64,000 bases of DNA, taken from NCBI RefSeq assembly GCF_040054535.1, contig NC_090780.1, positions 17,716,001 to 17,780,000 of the forward strand. The letters run 5' to 3'. Below are positions 1-35,429 of this stretch, piece after piece. Position 1 is the first letter of the stretch. Every line of letters begins with the position of its first letter. Source of the DNA: Antennarius striatus. Its lineage: Eukaryota > Chordata > Actinopteri > Lophiiformes > Antennariidae. The notes beneath the pieces were generated by a model. The model was not told where the DNA came from. It saw only the letters and a program-made list of their open reading frames with translations, and made no database searches. Position numbers and translations under genes: made by a program.

Positions 1-548
1 TCAGAGGTGCTGTGCAAAGCCCGTATGTGCAATTGGTACATTTACAATCAATGACTTTGCACTGCCCCCCTCAGATGTCTGTCAAATCAGTAGCAACTCC
101 AGATTCATACCCTGCTGCTAACAACTGCCAACTTCCCTTAAGCTTGTAAATACCATCTGCCAAGTGCTTTTAAGCGAAAATGAGTCAAATTTGACTTCAC
201 TGTAGTGGGGGACTGATCTGGTGTGTATAACATGGCATGGCAGCTTGTCACCATGCAACTGTCTCTGTGTGCCAGGAAGAAATAGAACTCTGGAGCTGCC
301 ATTTGGTTACAGCTCAACCTCTTCTTTGTATTGACACCTGAATGGCACACGGAGCTGTGTACATGCATCGCCTCACATCATTGGCTTTGCATGCTTAAAT
401 GTTACAATGACTGATCCTTAACTTGGAAAAAACTGCCAGTCAACTGGTGTATCTATGAAGACCTATAAAGAGGAAATAAAAGATACAACTGGAATAAAAA
501 ATCTGTTCCCTTCCCTTTATTACAGTTTTATTTTAGTTTCTGGTTTTG

Positions 549-1248
549 AAAGTTATGAATGAAGGTTAGCCACGGTAAGACAGAGTACATACATGTGTGT
601 GAATGAGAGGGACCCAAGTGGAAGAGTGAGTTACAGGGAGAAGAGATCAAGAAGGTGGAGGATTTTAAGTACTTAGGGTCAACAGTCCAGAGTAAAGGAG
701 AGTGTGGAAAAGAGGTGAAGAAGCATGTAGGGTGAAATGGGTGGAGAGATGTGTCAGGTCCAAAAGTGTGATAGAAGAGTTTCAACTAAAATGAAAGGAA
801 AGGTGTACAAAACTGTAGTGAGACCAGCGATGTTGTTTGGCCTAGAGACAGAAAAGACAGGAGACAGAGCTGGAGGTAGCAGAGATGAAGATGCTGAGGT
901 TCTCTTTGGGAGTGACCAGGATGGATAGGATCAGGAATGAGAACTGTAGATACTGTAGATGTTTTGGAGGTAAAGTCAGAGAGGCCAGACTGAGATGGTT
1001 TGAACATGTCCAGAGGAGAGATAGGCCCCTTGCCTGGCAGTTCAAAACTCAGTTGAAGGATGCTGAGCTTTGAACTGCCAGGCAAGGGGCCTAGAGGAAG
1101 ACCAAAGAGGAGGTTATGGATGTAGTGAAAGAGGACATTAAGGTAGTTGGTGTGAGATAAGAGGATGCAGAAGACAGGGTTAGATGGAGGCAACTGATTC
1201 GCTGTGGAGACCCCTGAAATGAAAAGACGAAAAGTGAAGAACATGAAG
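549..1248 (+). mobile_element. 5'-truncated non-LTR retrotransposon (RTE/ENDD-like LINE), dead
   Basis: Sense-strand remnants of the 3' end of a LINE reverse-transcriptase ORF are visible in shifting frames: KVYKTVVRPAMLFGLE, EMLRFSLGVTR-like and KVREARLRWFEHVQRR. The copy ends with the family's 3' signature (GCTGTGGAGACCCC near 1201). It is flanked by a perfect 19-bp target-site duplication, ATTTTAGTTTCTGGTTTTG, at 530-548 and 1249-1267, as expected from target-primed reverse transcription. Frameshifts, stops and a fold-back segment at 1022-1093 show it is inactive. It sits in a dlgap4 intron. The clade is uncertain; related copies lie at 5786-6822, 59400-59865 and 60945-61056. Confidence 0.85.
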
Positions 1249-1456
1249 ATTTTAGTTTCTGGTTTTGTTAATCATTGCCCGTTTTTCCATGCTTATTTTC
1301 TGTCTCCTTGTCATCGCATATTGAAATCAACTGTTTTTCCATCCTTTTTTACCTGAATACAGTATATGTTCATGCGCTCCTGACATTGTCCTTCATTTTC
1401 CTCTTTTATGCTTATAAACTATCTTGTTTTTCCTCACGTCTACCTCTTCTTCTCAG

Positions 1457-24338
<22,882 letters not shown>

Positions 24339-25146
24339 GGAGAGACGGTGATAGAAAAGGATATGTGAATGATTCAGAGCACTGACAAGTGTCGTTGGAA
24401 CACCTGGAAGAAGTAATGTTCTGCAATACTAATGAGCCTCGCTGGGTAAACACCGATGGAGGTTGGGCCACAAGAGGTCAAATTCCAAGAGATTGGGGTG
24501 GGAATGGATTTGGGTACTTTTGACTCACTCTTATTGTTTTAGGCTGGTCCTGGTGGCATCAACACACTGAACAAAAAAGGAAATGGAAGATGAAACTTTA
24601 TTGTCTTGACAGAATGAAAACAGAAGAATCCTCAGTTCATCGTTTCTTGTTACTACTCTTGATATTCTTTGTTCATAAGGGTATTATTATTATTAATACT
24701 ATGACAGTTATATCCTCGAGAATCTATAGGAGGACTGTTTAAAATTAAAACTGTATTGGCTAATAGATCTCTTAATTCAGTGGTGGTGGGTTTATTCTCT
24801 GATCAACTCTTCTGTCTGCCATCGTCCTGCTCATCCCAGATCTTCAGCCACCCTGTAGCTTTCCACAACACTGCCTTACGGCCATCTGACAGACACGCTT
24901 TATCCAGACACACACACACCACAAACTCACACCTATGTATGTCTTCCTTGTATTTTTTCATTTACTTTTTCCACCCTTTTTCTACAAAAGTCTGTTTAGA
25001 TCTGTTTACGACAAATATTTTTTAGTATGATGGAATTTAAAGTCTAATATGAAGTTTAGGTATTTATATGATTCCTAGCAATTAATTCTTGTTTGTGTGT
25101 GTTACAAAATGTTCTCGTGTCAAAGATTAACACTGGTGAGAATAAA
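24339..25146 (+). other. dlgap4: dlgap4 3' UTR with poly(A) signal
   Basis: Non-coding sequence follows the dlgap4 stop codon. A canonical AATAAA lies at 25141-25146 in AT-rich DNA and is the nearest good cleavage signal. A later AATAAA near 27771 could serve a longer isoform. The UTR limits are inferred. Confidence 0.55.
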
Positions 25147-28100
25147 GTTTTAAATGAAAGCACATGCCAATGTTGATGACCAAACAGGAGGCACTGGATT
25201 TTTATTTGTAGTGACATCAACTCACTTTTGGTTACTTTTCACTGTCCCATAAACATTTTTATCTTCATGCTGCAGCTGTAGATATGTGTATATTTAAATC
25301 ACTTTTGTTCCATCTCTCTGTTGCTTCTTTAAGTGCTTTATGAACTACATTTTGCATTCAATCCATGCATCTCCAATGAATCTGCTTCTTTTACTGTTTT
25401 CAAAAATCTTTTTGCCTCCACCCACAAAATCACTCCTTGTTGTCATCATTATTTCTTTTCATTGAACATCACCTAAAATACCTGCATTTTTTTATTCAAA
25501 GAGAGCATCTAATTAAAGCAATGTATACATTAGTGATTCACTTTTTATCTTTTTTTTAAAAATGTCACTTGCAAAGCCAAAGATAAGTCACTTTCAAATT
25601 TTATCTCACTAGCAGCAGGGAGTTTGACACGGACTGCTGATGGAGTGGACCGTAGCGACGGCACTCTTTGTCTTACAGGTTTGGCATGCGCATGGCCAGT
25701 GTTGAGCGATACCTGCCTGTCACACCACCCATACTCTGTGATTTCTTTGCATTTGTAACCTAGAAACTTAAATTTGAATACCTTCTTTTCAAGCCCCTAG
25801 GAGGTTTCGCAGTTTAATCTGTTGCAAAGTACAATGTAGGATCTGTCGACACTCTGGAAATGCATTTACATTATCACTTTAAGCCACTTTTAACACTGTC
25901 TTGCTTTCCTGTTAAAAGGGACACATTCTGTTGTTTTTTTAATTTAATTTTGTAGGATTTATCTCTACACACATCCAACTGCAATCGATCTTGACAAGCT
26001 TTACATCAACCATAGTTTTGCCTGTCTTCCACTCATGTGGTTTCTTCCAAATGATAGGCAAACAAAATCCAACTTCTCCTCTTTAATTACACATGTTAAA
26101 CTATTGCAGCAATATTCCACCGGCTGCTGAAATGCCTTTTCCTCACCCACTGTGACCCAGAACTATAGGCTGGGGCTTTGACTTGGAAAAATCCCAACGA
26201 CTGCCATTCTTTTCTCACCTTGGCAAGAGCTCTCTCTTAATGGCTGGCCTTTGTTTGTGGATGGCTCTCAGCAAGGAAAATAGCCCAGGGTGTCAATAGC
26301 CTGATCCCTGATGGCTGTTATCCCCTGCATTCGGGTGCAAAGCATTGTTGGCACCGGGTCTTTTGTGTGACTTGAACTCTGTCTTTTGCATGATTAGATT
26401 TCTGATTGCCAATGGAAAGTTGTCTGTCTGACAAGTTGTTTCTCTGAAACGAGCGATTCAGTGTCAGTCTGACTCTCATCCTTTTCATCTCTGTGTCATG
26501 GATAATGGCTGCCCAGGCAATTACTTTACATGTAATCACGGCTGCTGGATTTAGAATTGATTTAAATTTATTTCCAGCAAGTCATGACAAAAACTAGTTT
26601 TCCCTTCTTTTTTTTACTGCTTCAGACCCAAAACTTTGTTGCCACCTCTGCTTTCACAAAATGATCTGAGTCTGAAATTAATGCACGTCAAACATAATTT
26701 GCTGAGTGATGGAAAGACTGAACTGAGAACAAACTGCTTTATGATGAAAACCATCCCAAAGTGAAAGGTGTCACCAGCCTACAAAAGATTGATAAAATAC
26801 CAGAAGAGAAAAGAAAAGTCACACAATTTGCACAAGACTTGTCCTCAATACACACAGATATCAGTGGGACCATCCTCGGCCTGTTTCCTGGGTAGGGCTT
26901 GCTGCGGACCTAACTGCTCTGTGGGGGTTTGGTTTCTGTAAAGCCATTGATTTGAGAGTGATAATGGATTTTCTATCACACCATCAGCATTTGCTTATGC
27001 AACAGCCTGTTTTTGTGAAGCTTTTCTTTAACTTGAAAGCTGATTCTCTCCATAAATGCAGACTATCTCCTGTGATGCCTGATGTACCTATAGTTTTTGG
27101 GGGGTTTTTTTCATTTGATTTAAGCTCATGTTAATTTATGATGCATCATCAAGTTAAATCAGGAAAGGCTACAAGACACAAAGAGAAACTAGTCTATCCC
27201 AGGAAGACAGTGTATGGCTCAGCTGAGACACCAGTGAATCCAGTCTGACACCAACCCAAAGGGCTGCCTGTGAAAGACCAGCTCATTAGCATCTCTGCTT
27301 TGTTCCACATACTGTAGCTAGGCGTAAATCAGGGGTGAGGGGCAGACCCTCGGCTCTTAACACAAGAGATATGATATAGCAAAAAGTGTCTGTAAAATAC
27401 TAGAATAACTATATTTATGAAGCAAGCACATTATTTAGTACTATACAGGCTGTGTGTCTACATCTGTTGGAGCTTCTAATGCAAGAATTGTATCATTGGA
27501 GGCAATGTTTTCCATCAAATGGGAATTACCTAGATTATTGTCACACTGTGCTCAGTCTGGTAACATTTGAAGTATATGTGCAATACTGAGTAAAGGATTT
27601 TTTTGATATTTGATGTAACTACTAAGCTTGCATTTCCCCACCCTGTGCTTAAGTCATCCTGTGTAAATAAGGATAACATCAAACTGGAAATCACCATCCT
27701 TTACGATGCTGTAGATCTACTGATACTACTTCAGATGTGTTCTGCTATATGATAGAGAGATGTAACATTCAATAAAATGCACAAAATACTTTCTCAAAAA
27801 CTTTATCAAGACTGGATTCTGATTATTATTATTATTATTATTATTCTGATTGACTTAGTGTAGTATGTTTAAAATTCTGGATTGATTTTTTTTCTTTGAC
27901 ATTCTTATCTTTTTCCAAACTTAAATTTATACCTGATTTGTAACATCAAGACTGTTTTAGTCTTTCTTTTTTCGGAAAAGGTGACAGAATGGGAACATGA
28001 TTTAAATTAAATCAAAGTTTCCTGTAGTTTCCTAAAGGTAAACAATTAAATCTTAGTTCCTGCTTATCTGAACAGGAAAACATCTCCTCACAGCTGCAAC

Positions 28101-28440
28101 AGATTTAAAACCCACAGGCGAAATAATATCTAAACGTTACATCATTAATTCTTCCAAACTTCATAAGCTAAAAGAACTTTATTGACTTTAATAATCCTGG
28201 TAATTAAGGCCACGCTTCCTACATTTATGTTTTATGTAACGAGAACATCTTGCTCTACATTACGTAAATCCTTTCCAGGCTAGACCTGTCTCCCTCAGAC
28301 GGGGATAAAATAGATGAAACAGGTTGAACAACAGAATTGCACTGATTTATTTGATATGGCTCGTATCGATTGAAACATGTGGGCTCGATCGTATCGACTA
28401 AACAACACCGTTTCAATGACATATATTTTGAATGAAACTG
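25147..28440. other. dlgap4-tgif2 intergenic region
   Basis: AT-rich DNA with no supported coding exon. A second AATAAA near 27771 could mark a longer dlgap4 transcript, and an ATT trinucleotide run lies at about 27823-27845. No mobile element was recognised. Confidence 0.6.
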
Positions 28441-28489
28441 CTCTCCCGTCAGTCACAGTGACACCAAATCCGTTCTCCTGTCCACCCAG

Positions 28490-28849
28490 GCCTCGTGATT
28501 GGCTAATGAAGACCCAGGAGGCGTTGTCGAGACGTCTGATTGGCTAAACGCAGATGATGGGGCGGGACTAGTTTTGATGCGCCTGTCAAGATTGGCAAAG
28601 AGCTCGGCTGCTCGTGCAGGTAAAAAGGACGGGAGACAGCAACACAAAACATTTATCCTGGCGCAAAGCGAGGAGCGGGACGAGAAGCTGGCTGTTTTCA
28701 TCTTGCCGCATCAGCCCCGCATGAGAGCAAGCTAAAGTCGGAGACGGAAAACCAGCAGCTTGGTAGAAGTGTCAACCATCGTTCGGGCACGCTTTGTACT
28801 GCAAGCAACTTGGACAGCTGCGTGTTTTCAAGCGAGCCATCAACAAAGA
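28490..28849 (+). promoter_or_regulatory. tgif2: tgif2 core promoter and 5' UTR
   Basis: Three inverted CCAAT boxes (ATTGG at 28498-28502, 28539-28543 and 28591-28595) and a GC box (GGGGCGGGAC, 28559-28568) stand 255-350 bp upstream of the start codon. There is no TATA box at a suitable distance. CpG density rises sharply here. The transcription start is probably downstream of the third CCAAT box. Confidence 0.65.
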
Positions 28850-31800
28850 ATGAAAGCATCCAAACGAGGTGAGACGCGTTTCTTTCTCACGCAGCCTGGC
28901 ACCGCTTCTGCCAGCTTGCTTGTTGGTTTTGAGTGGTCTGCGTGCTTTTCTTTGTTGTTGTTGTTGTTGTTTTGTTTGAGTAAATCTAGTGTGTGTTTGA
29001 ATTTGGAGGGACAGTTAGCCAGCTAGTTATCTCTGGAGGCAGGCATGGTGTCCATCTGGCGGAGTGACATGCGGGAGGCTGTGCTCGCCTCTCCTTTGTG
29101 CGAGCTAGATGGCTAATTTGACGGGTGGCTCCTGTTTATGTTCCAAATGTCACATTTCCTTTTTAATTTTTTTTAATTCTTTTTATTTTTAAATCGTTGG
29201 GAGTTTGACGTAAACGGGCTTGATGAGCGACTCTTGCTGGTGGATGTTTTCACGTGTTGGTGGACTGGCGTTACGCACACATTCAAATTCCTCCCTCGGC
29301 GTTTTTAAGTTTTTCTTCACGGTTGAGCGTTCAAACTTTCCTCGAAGGACCATTTGGCTGCTTGCTTTTTTTTTTTTTTCTTGCTTTTTTTTTTTTAAAG
29401 AAGTGTAAACGCAAACAATGAGCTTCCCGCGTCATGGACTTGTAGTCACTTGTTAATGAAGGGGAGATTTCTCGACCTGTTCGACTTTGGATGTGTTTTT
29501 TTCTCAGCAGTTGCGGGACAGCCTCGTTTCTGTCAGACGCTGATTAAATCACGGGCTGCTTGTCAGGAGAATGAATGGAAAACAGTTGCGTGGAATTCCA
29601 AGACTAAACATCCAGTTGTTGACATGCATACAGACTCTTTTTTTTCTTTTATCTTTCTATGCGCAATTTGCAAGAACCGATTTTCTTCCTAATTAGATCA
29701 TCATCATGATATCTCACCTGCAGAAACGGGTGAAATTCCACTTAATTTGCATTTGCATGTCTTTCCTACACCCACAATTTGGGTTTGCCTCCCTTTTTTT
29801 CCCCCTTTTTTTTTTTTTAAAAAAAAAAAAAGGAATGAGTAATTTTCAGCCACTCCGGCCACGCTAGGTGAAAACTGCCTCATTTACATTGTCAATAGCT
29901 CCCCGGGTCAGTCGCTACTATGATGTTGATATGCACACAATCTTCTTTGTGAAGGCAGGCGCTGCCCCTGGGGGTCAGGTTTCAGCCAACCCCAGAGAAA
30001 GACATTTACTGCATTTTGTGGCCCACCCCTGGGACCAGGCATGCTCCATTTTGAGGCTAGATCCCGTTCAGTGGCGGGCCACAGGCCGAACCCCGCAACA
30101 AAGTTCAAATCACAAAGCCAATGTTTACACATGGTAACCCCCCCCCCCCCCCGCAGCTTCTGACCACCCCCGGTTTTCAACCAGGGGGTGGTCACCTTTT
30201 TACAGTTAGGTGTCAAATTAGATTTGGCTTGAGTGAATTAACTTTTGTTTGTTTTTTATTTAAATTTAAATTAATTATAACTGTATGATTGAAAGTAATT
30301 GGTTACTATGTTACACACACTCACACATGCACACACTCACACATGCACACACTCACACATAGACACTCACACATAGACACACACACACACACACACACAC
30401 AGGTGATGCAGATGAAGGCTGAACTGACGTGCGGCCTCCTCTTCCTCAGCACTGGAACATGAGCATCACCCCAAGCCGCAGCAGTCCTCAGCTGTCTCGG
30501 ACAGTGATGATAGCTCCCCACTCGACCTGTCAGGAAAAGAGCCCAGTGGGAAGCGCCGTCGTCGTGGCAACCTTCCCAAGGAGGCGGTGCAGATTCTGCG
30601 GAGCTGGCTGTACGAGCATCGCTTCAATGCCTACCCGTCAGAGCAGGAGAAACTCATTCTGTCAGAGCAGACCAACCTCTCCGTGTTGCAGGTAAGGAGC
30701 CGGGGGTCGGTTTGCTTGTGTGGATGCTGTCTGGTGGATCAGGGTGAATTCAACTTTAAGCATGTTTTCACAGCAGTGCGGTCATTTTTAACACTTTGCA
30801 TAACGCAAGCAGTGATTTTCAGTGGACACCAGTCATGGATGTTGAAGGCAAAACAGTGATCAGATGATGTCATCGCACTTTACCGCCGAGCGTGACGATT
30901 CATTTCACTTTTAAGGGGAGGGGTGGGGGGTAAATTCCTCTTTCCGTCTCATCACATGCACCCACAATTGCTAGAGAACGTTACATTACAGATCAGCTTG
31001 AGCGTGAGTTCCTTGTTATGTTGTCACCTCACTGGAATGCTCTTGGCTGGCCTTTCTGCGGCGCAGCATATTTGATGTGAGGCCTTCATTATTGCCAGCT
31101 GTCCAAGGCCTCTCATCTGTCTGTCAGGGTCCCTGTGTGGGGGATTCTACCACTAGAGGGGGTGAGACAGGCCTTATAAACTGATGTAGAGGAGCTGGTT
31201 ATTAAGACAACAGGCCTTTTTAAGTTTATGCTTTTTCTTTTTTTATAAGAAGACACCCATATATGTTTCAATTCATAATCAAATATCTATTTTTTTTCCC
31301 CTCAGATATGTAACTGGTTCATCAACGCACGTCGCCGCCTTCTGCCTGAATGGCTTCGCAAGGATGGTGAAGATCCCTCCAAATTCACCATCTCTCGCAA
31401 AGTTGGTGGCAAAGTTGAAAGCCAGTGTTCAACCAGCAGCAGCAGCGGATCCAGCTCCGCAGAAAGCAGCACTTCCAAAGCGCGGCCGTCCGTCATCCGT
31501 TCCAGCCCCACGCTGGATGTCCTCGGGACCACCGCCACAGTTATCCTGACGTGCGCCGGCTACCCCGGTAAGGAGGGGTCCGTCCAGGCTCTGATGGACG
31601 TGGACACACAGGGTCTGCTGAAGGAAGTTAAGGCTCGCGTCGCCAGCTCAAATAAGGCAGCTATCCCCAACAAGGGCACCCCGACTCCTCCTGCAACCCC
31701 ACCTCGCAGTCTACACCACCATGATTTCAGAGACTTTCAGCTCCTGGTCGATGTAGCCACGCAGAGGGCAGCAGAAAGAGAGAATGAGAGCAGATCCACG

Positions 31801-32781
31801 GAGGTGGTGCAGGCTGAAAACATGGTGGCACAGGAAAGTTCCTTCATGGGGGCCACGCCGCCTCCAGAGGATGGCCAACACGTTCTGGATCCTTCCAGAG
31901 CCCAGAGTCTGATGGAGAAGGCTATGACTGTTCCCACTGTCACGCCAGTAAAGGCACCTTTGTCCTTAGTGAACTCAGCAGTCCCAAAGCTATCTCCTCC
32001 TCTCCAAAACGGCACCTTGAACCCCCTGGAGAAAGACGACGCCAGTGCTTCCTGGTCAGACCAGCCTCAATCCCTCCCCACCCATCTGCCAGCCTTATTG
32101 CCAATGTCTGCCTCATTTTTAGGAAAGCCAAATTCTCAGAAACCAGTTGCTGCTCCAGACGTCACCCCTTCTTCATCATCAGCTCCAGCCTCATCCACAT
32201 TTCGAGTCCCACTTTCCGTCGCACTTACAGCACCAGGATCAGTCTCAGTGCCATCGCCGTTCCTCCACCCGGCCACCAGCTCCACCTCCATCAATCCCCC
32301 GAGCCAGGGTTCATCCCGTAGCGTCGAACTCGTCCCGGCTTCTCCAGCTTCAGCCGTGACGTCTTTTACCCCCACCAGGGGCGTCTCCCTTTTCATACCG
32401 TTCCACCAGTCTGCTTTCAACACCGTCAAAGTTTGTTGTCCGTCGTCCGTTTCACCTGCAACAGCATCTCCATCCCCCGTTCCCGCTCCCCTTCACGCCC
32501 CAGCTCCAGTGCCCTCCTCTTTGGCAGTAGCTCTGGCTCCTGGGGGCCCGGCTTCCCACGCCTCTACCTCCCCTCAGCCCTCCTCCCCTGCAATCAGTAC
32601 CAGCACCACCATAAGCAGTATTAGTAGCACACAGATAAATCCAGCAGTGGTGCCCAGCATTTGGAGCGTGGTCCATGCTGACGCCAGGCAGCCAAGTTCT
32701 CTCCAAGTAGGCAAGACTCCCATCACCGCCGTGTGGGGCACACAGCACAGCCTGCACACCGTTAGTGAAACTGTTAACTAG
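28850..32781 (+). CDS. tgif2: TGIF-family TALE homeodomain co-repressor (TGIF2-like, 578 aa)
   Basis: Three coding exons: 28850-28868 (six codons plus one base), 30450-30691 and 31306-32781; phases agree. TGIF proteins are nuclear TALE-class homeodomain repressors acting on TGF-beta/SMAD and retinoid targets. Residues about 41-103 form the homeodomain, with the three-residue TALE insertion (AYP), [10 protein letters not shown] and the recognition helix WFINARRR. Residues 30-34 are PLDLS, the CtBP-binding motif of TGIF1. The TPPATPP block and [14 protein letters not shown] helix match the mammalian TGIF2 C-terminus. Beyond it lie more than 300 Ser/Pro/Ala-rich residues, ending [11 protein letters not shown]. 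Mammalian TGIF2 is about 237 aa, so this protein is over twice as long. It lies between dlgap4 and myl9. Family certain; TGIF2 orthology likely but not proven. Confidence 0.9.
28869..30449 (+). other. tgif2 intron 1
   Basis: CpG-containing near the promoter, then low-complexity DNA: T runs at 29370-29395, a T/A hairpin-like run at 29806-29832 and a CA microsatellite at about 30311-30401. No other gene was seen. Confidence 0.7.
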
Positions 32782-35429
32782 GAGCTGAGAGCACCTTTTT
32801 TGGAGGAAAAAAAGCATGAATCAGAAGGAAGAGAATCCCTTTGGCTGGACAACTTTCTGTAAAAAGAATGTATCTTTATATTTACTCCCATCATACCCCA
32901 GTCTTAAAAGTCTGCCACAAATTTTGATTCATTCCAAGGTTGCGATTGAAGTGGAATTTATATTTTGAAAAGAACAAAGGCTTTTAACCTGTTTTTAAAA
33001 GGCAGGAATTAGAATTGAATTTATGGACACTTCCCAGTGAAAAGATTGTTTAAAAAGATTTAAAAAAAATATGGTAATATAAAGTCTCTTTTTTTTTTTT
33101 TTTTCGTCGCCATTTGTGTCTTGTAACATTTTTGCTTTGTATTAACTGACCCAGCAGACTTGTGGTTTCAGATCTGACATAATCTACTCTTTCCCTTATT
33201 CATCCTCCCCCCCAGTTTTATTTTTCTGCATTTCTAGACAAAACATCACTGTTGAATTTTAGCCTGCATGCACTTTTTCCCCAGTCTAGCATTGTTGAAA
33301 TAGAGCAGCTATATGCGGCTGAGCCAAAGCGACGAGCTGAGGTCGTCTGACTTCAGCGTGTGAAGCTAAGGCAGCCTCTTCATGTTTCTTCAGTGTTTAA
33401 ACTCCGTGCATCATTTGCATTTCTTCTTCTTGACAGTTTGTCTCAGATTCCAAATCCATCACTCAACCCACCGTGAGGAATGTAAATAGTCATTGTTTAT
33501 AACATTGCTACCATGTCGTTTTATTTTCTTGGATGCTTGTCGTGATCTTCCTGGTGCTTTCCCAGACATGACACAGGGATTTCAAACTAAAGCTAATGTG
33601 ACATGGGTCGATGTTTTGACTGCTGATCACGTCAGATTGTTGGTCATTGATGGATCGTTACACCGTTTGCCGTTTCTTACTCCTTTTTTTAAATATATAT
33701 ATATTTGATGTATTCTGGTATGGAGGGGCCTGCTGGTAGCCACACGTCTCATGCCATTCCTCAAAGTCGACATTCCTCAGTGCAGAGTCGATGTATGGTA
33801 CCAAGCTTTTGAAGACTTTATTAAACCTCTGTCCATGTGACAGTTTGTGGAGGATATCCTGTAATTGTACAAATAAATATGCCAGGTGCTGTTTTGTGCA
33901 CCAGCAGCTTGCCTCTTCAGTAGCAGCACCAGACTTTAATGAATGTACAAAGACATTGATATCATTGGCAGAGCTTCCTGTCATTCAGTACATAAAAGGA
34001 AGGAATTTGTTTTGTTTTTTTGGTTTATGTACAGTAATGACAGTGGTTCTTTGTGATTTTTATATATTTGTGTTTTTTTTCTTCTTTTAGTCTATTGTTT
34101 ACTCTTATTACATTGATTGTATTGCAGCGACTGACTCACCTCACTGGCTCTCTCCATAGCAAATTGATTCATTCCCTTTGTGAACTGTCATCTCAGCCAG
34201 TCCATACTTTTTTGTTTGTTAGGTCGGGGGTTTTTTCTTTGATTTTTCCAGTTTTTAACTTCCCTGAAGGCAGCTTTTCGATTCATGTGCACAGCCGAAT
34301 GGTGGCGTACAGTTTTTCCCAAGGCATCATTATTGGGCTGTGCATATAGGATAAAAAGAGAAAAGTCACACTGGATTTTAAGCAGAAATCAATTTGAGAG
34401 GGGAGGGATGCCGCTCGGTGACAAATCGAGCTCACTGCTCCTGGAGAGAAACCTTAGACTTGCTGGGAGACCTGGTGACTTGATCTGTTGTGAGGCAAAA
34501 CGTGAATGTTGTGCCATCTTTTAGAGAGTTTAATGATGATGTAAAATTTCCCCAACTGTTCAGAGCAGCATTCTGCAGCATCCATAAATTTAGAATTTCC
34601 TAACTGCGATCTCATACTAACACCACACAATAAATCATAAAGCTTTAGTTTCCATGAAACTGCCATAGCATCAGATTTATGGCTGAATGCCAGTAACTAG
34701 CGTTGGTTGAGAAACTCTGAAAAATGTGATAAAATTGTGAGGTGAGTCTTCAAATTTTTTATTTTAATATTTTTGTGTCATTGTATTGGGCTGTTTTGTT
34801 GTCAAAGCATTAAATATTCATGAGTAAAAAAGATTGGAGTCTGTTGTTACGTCAGACTGCAGTGTCTCACGCCCCTCATATTAGAAGTGAAACGGCTTGT
34901 GTTTCTATTTGGAGGATCCTGTTACAGGTTCTATTAGAATGGTGTGCATTTATACCTCAATTTGTACAGGTCATGTCAGGCTTAGGTCATGTGTAGATCA
35001 CTAAGTATTAAGTAGATTTTTATTCCTACTACATCATGCCACTTGACAACACCTGATCAGTTGCATACTGGAAATGGCTGGCTTGAAATTAGATGGGCAT
35101 ATTGAGAATTGGATTTTGATTTTTCTTTTTATTCTTTACACAAAATGGCTTTGTTATAATGCTTGTATATATTGTTTAAATTTTGTCTTTTGTCTTTTGT
35201 TTTTTTCATTTGGATTGAAATGAACCTCATGTCAACTGTTTCCCACATAAATTTCAAAAAATGTTGTTCATATTCATGTCAATCATCACTGACTGTTGGC
35301 AGTACGACTGGCTGCTGTGCCTTAAATTGAAGACTGGGGGATGTTTTCCCTTTTTTTATGAAAACTCAATAGTCTGTGCAATATATGCCTTAAAAAATGT
35401 GTTTTGTATCAACATTTCAAAGAAATAAA
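32782..35429 (+). other. tgif2: tgif2 3' UTR with poly(A) signal
   Basis: A long AT-rich non-coding stretch follows the stop. AATAAA at 35424-35429, followed by TG/T-rich sequence (TGTATCTTGTGTTTA), is a good cleavage context. This predicts a 3' UTR of about 2.65 kb. No intron or coding potential was seen. Confidence 0.55.

Noticed and set aside
31364-31549. Alternative frame across the tgif2 homeodomain exon
   Set aside because: It overlaps the true homeodomain frame ([11 protein letters not shown]) out of phase.
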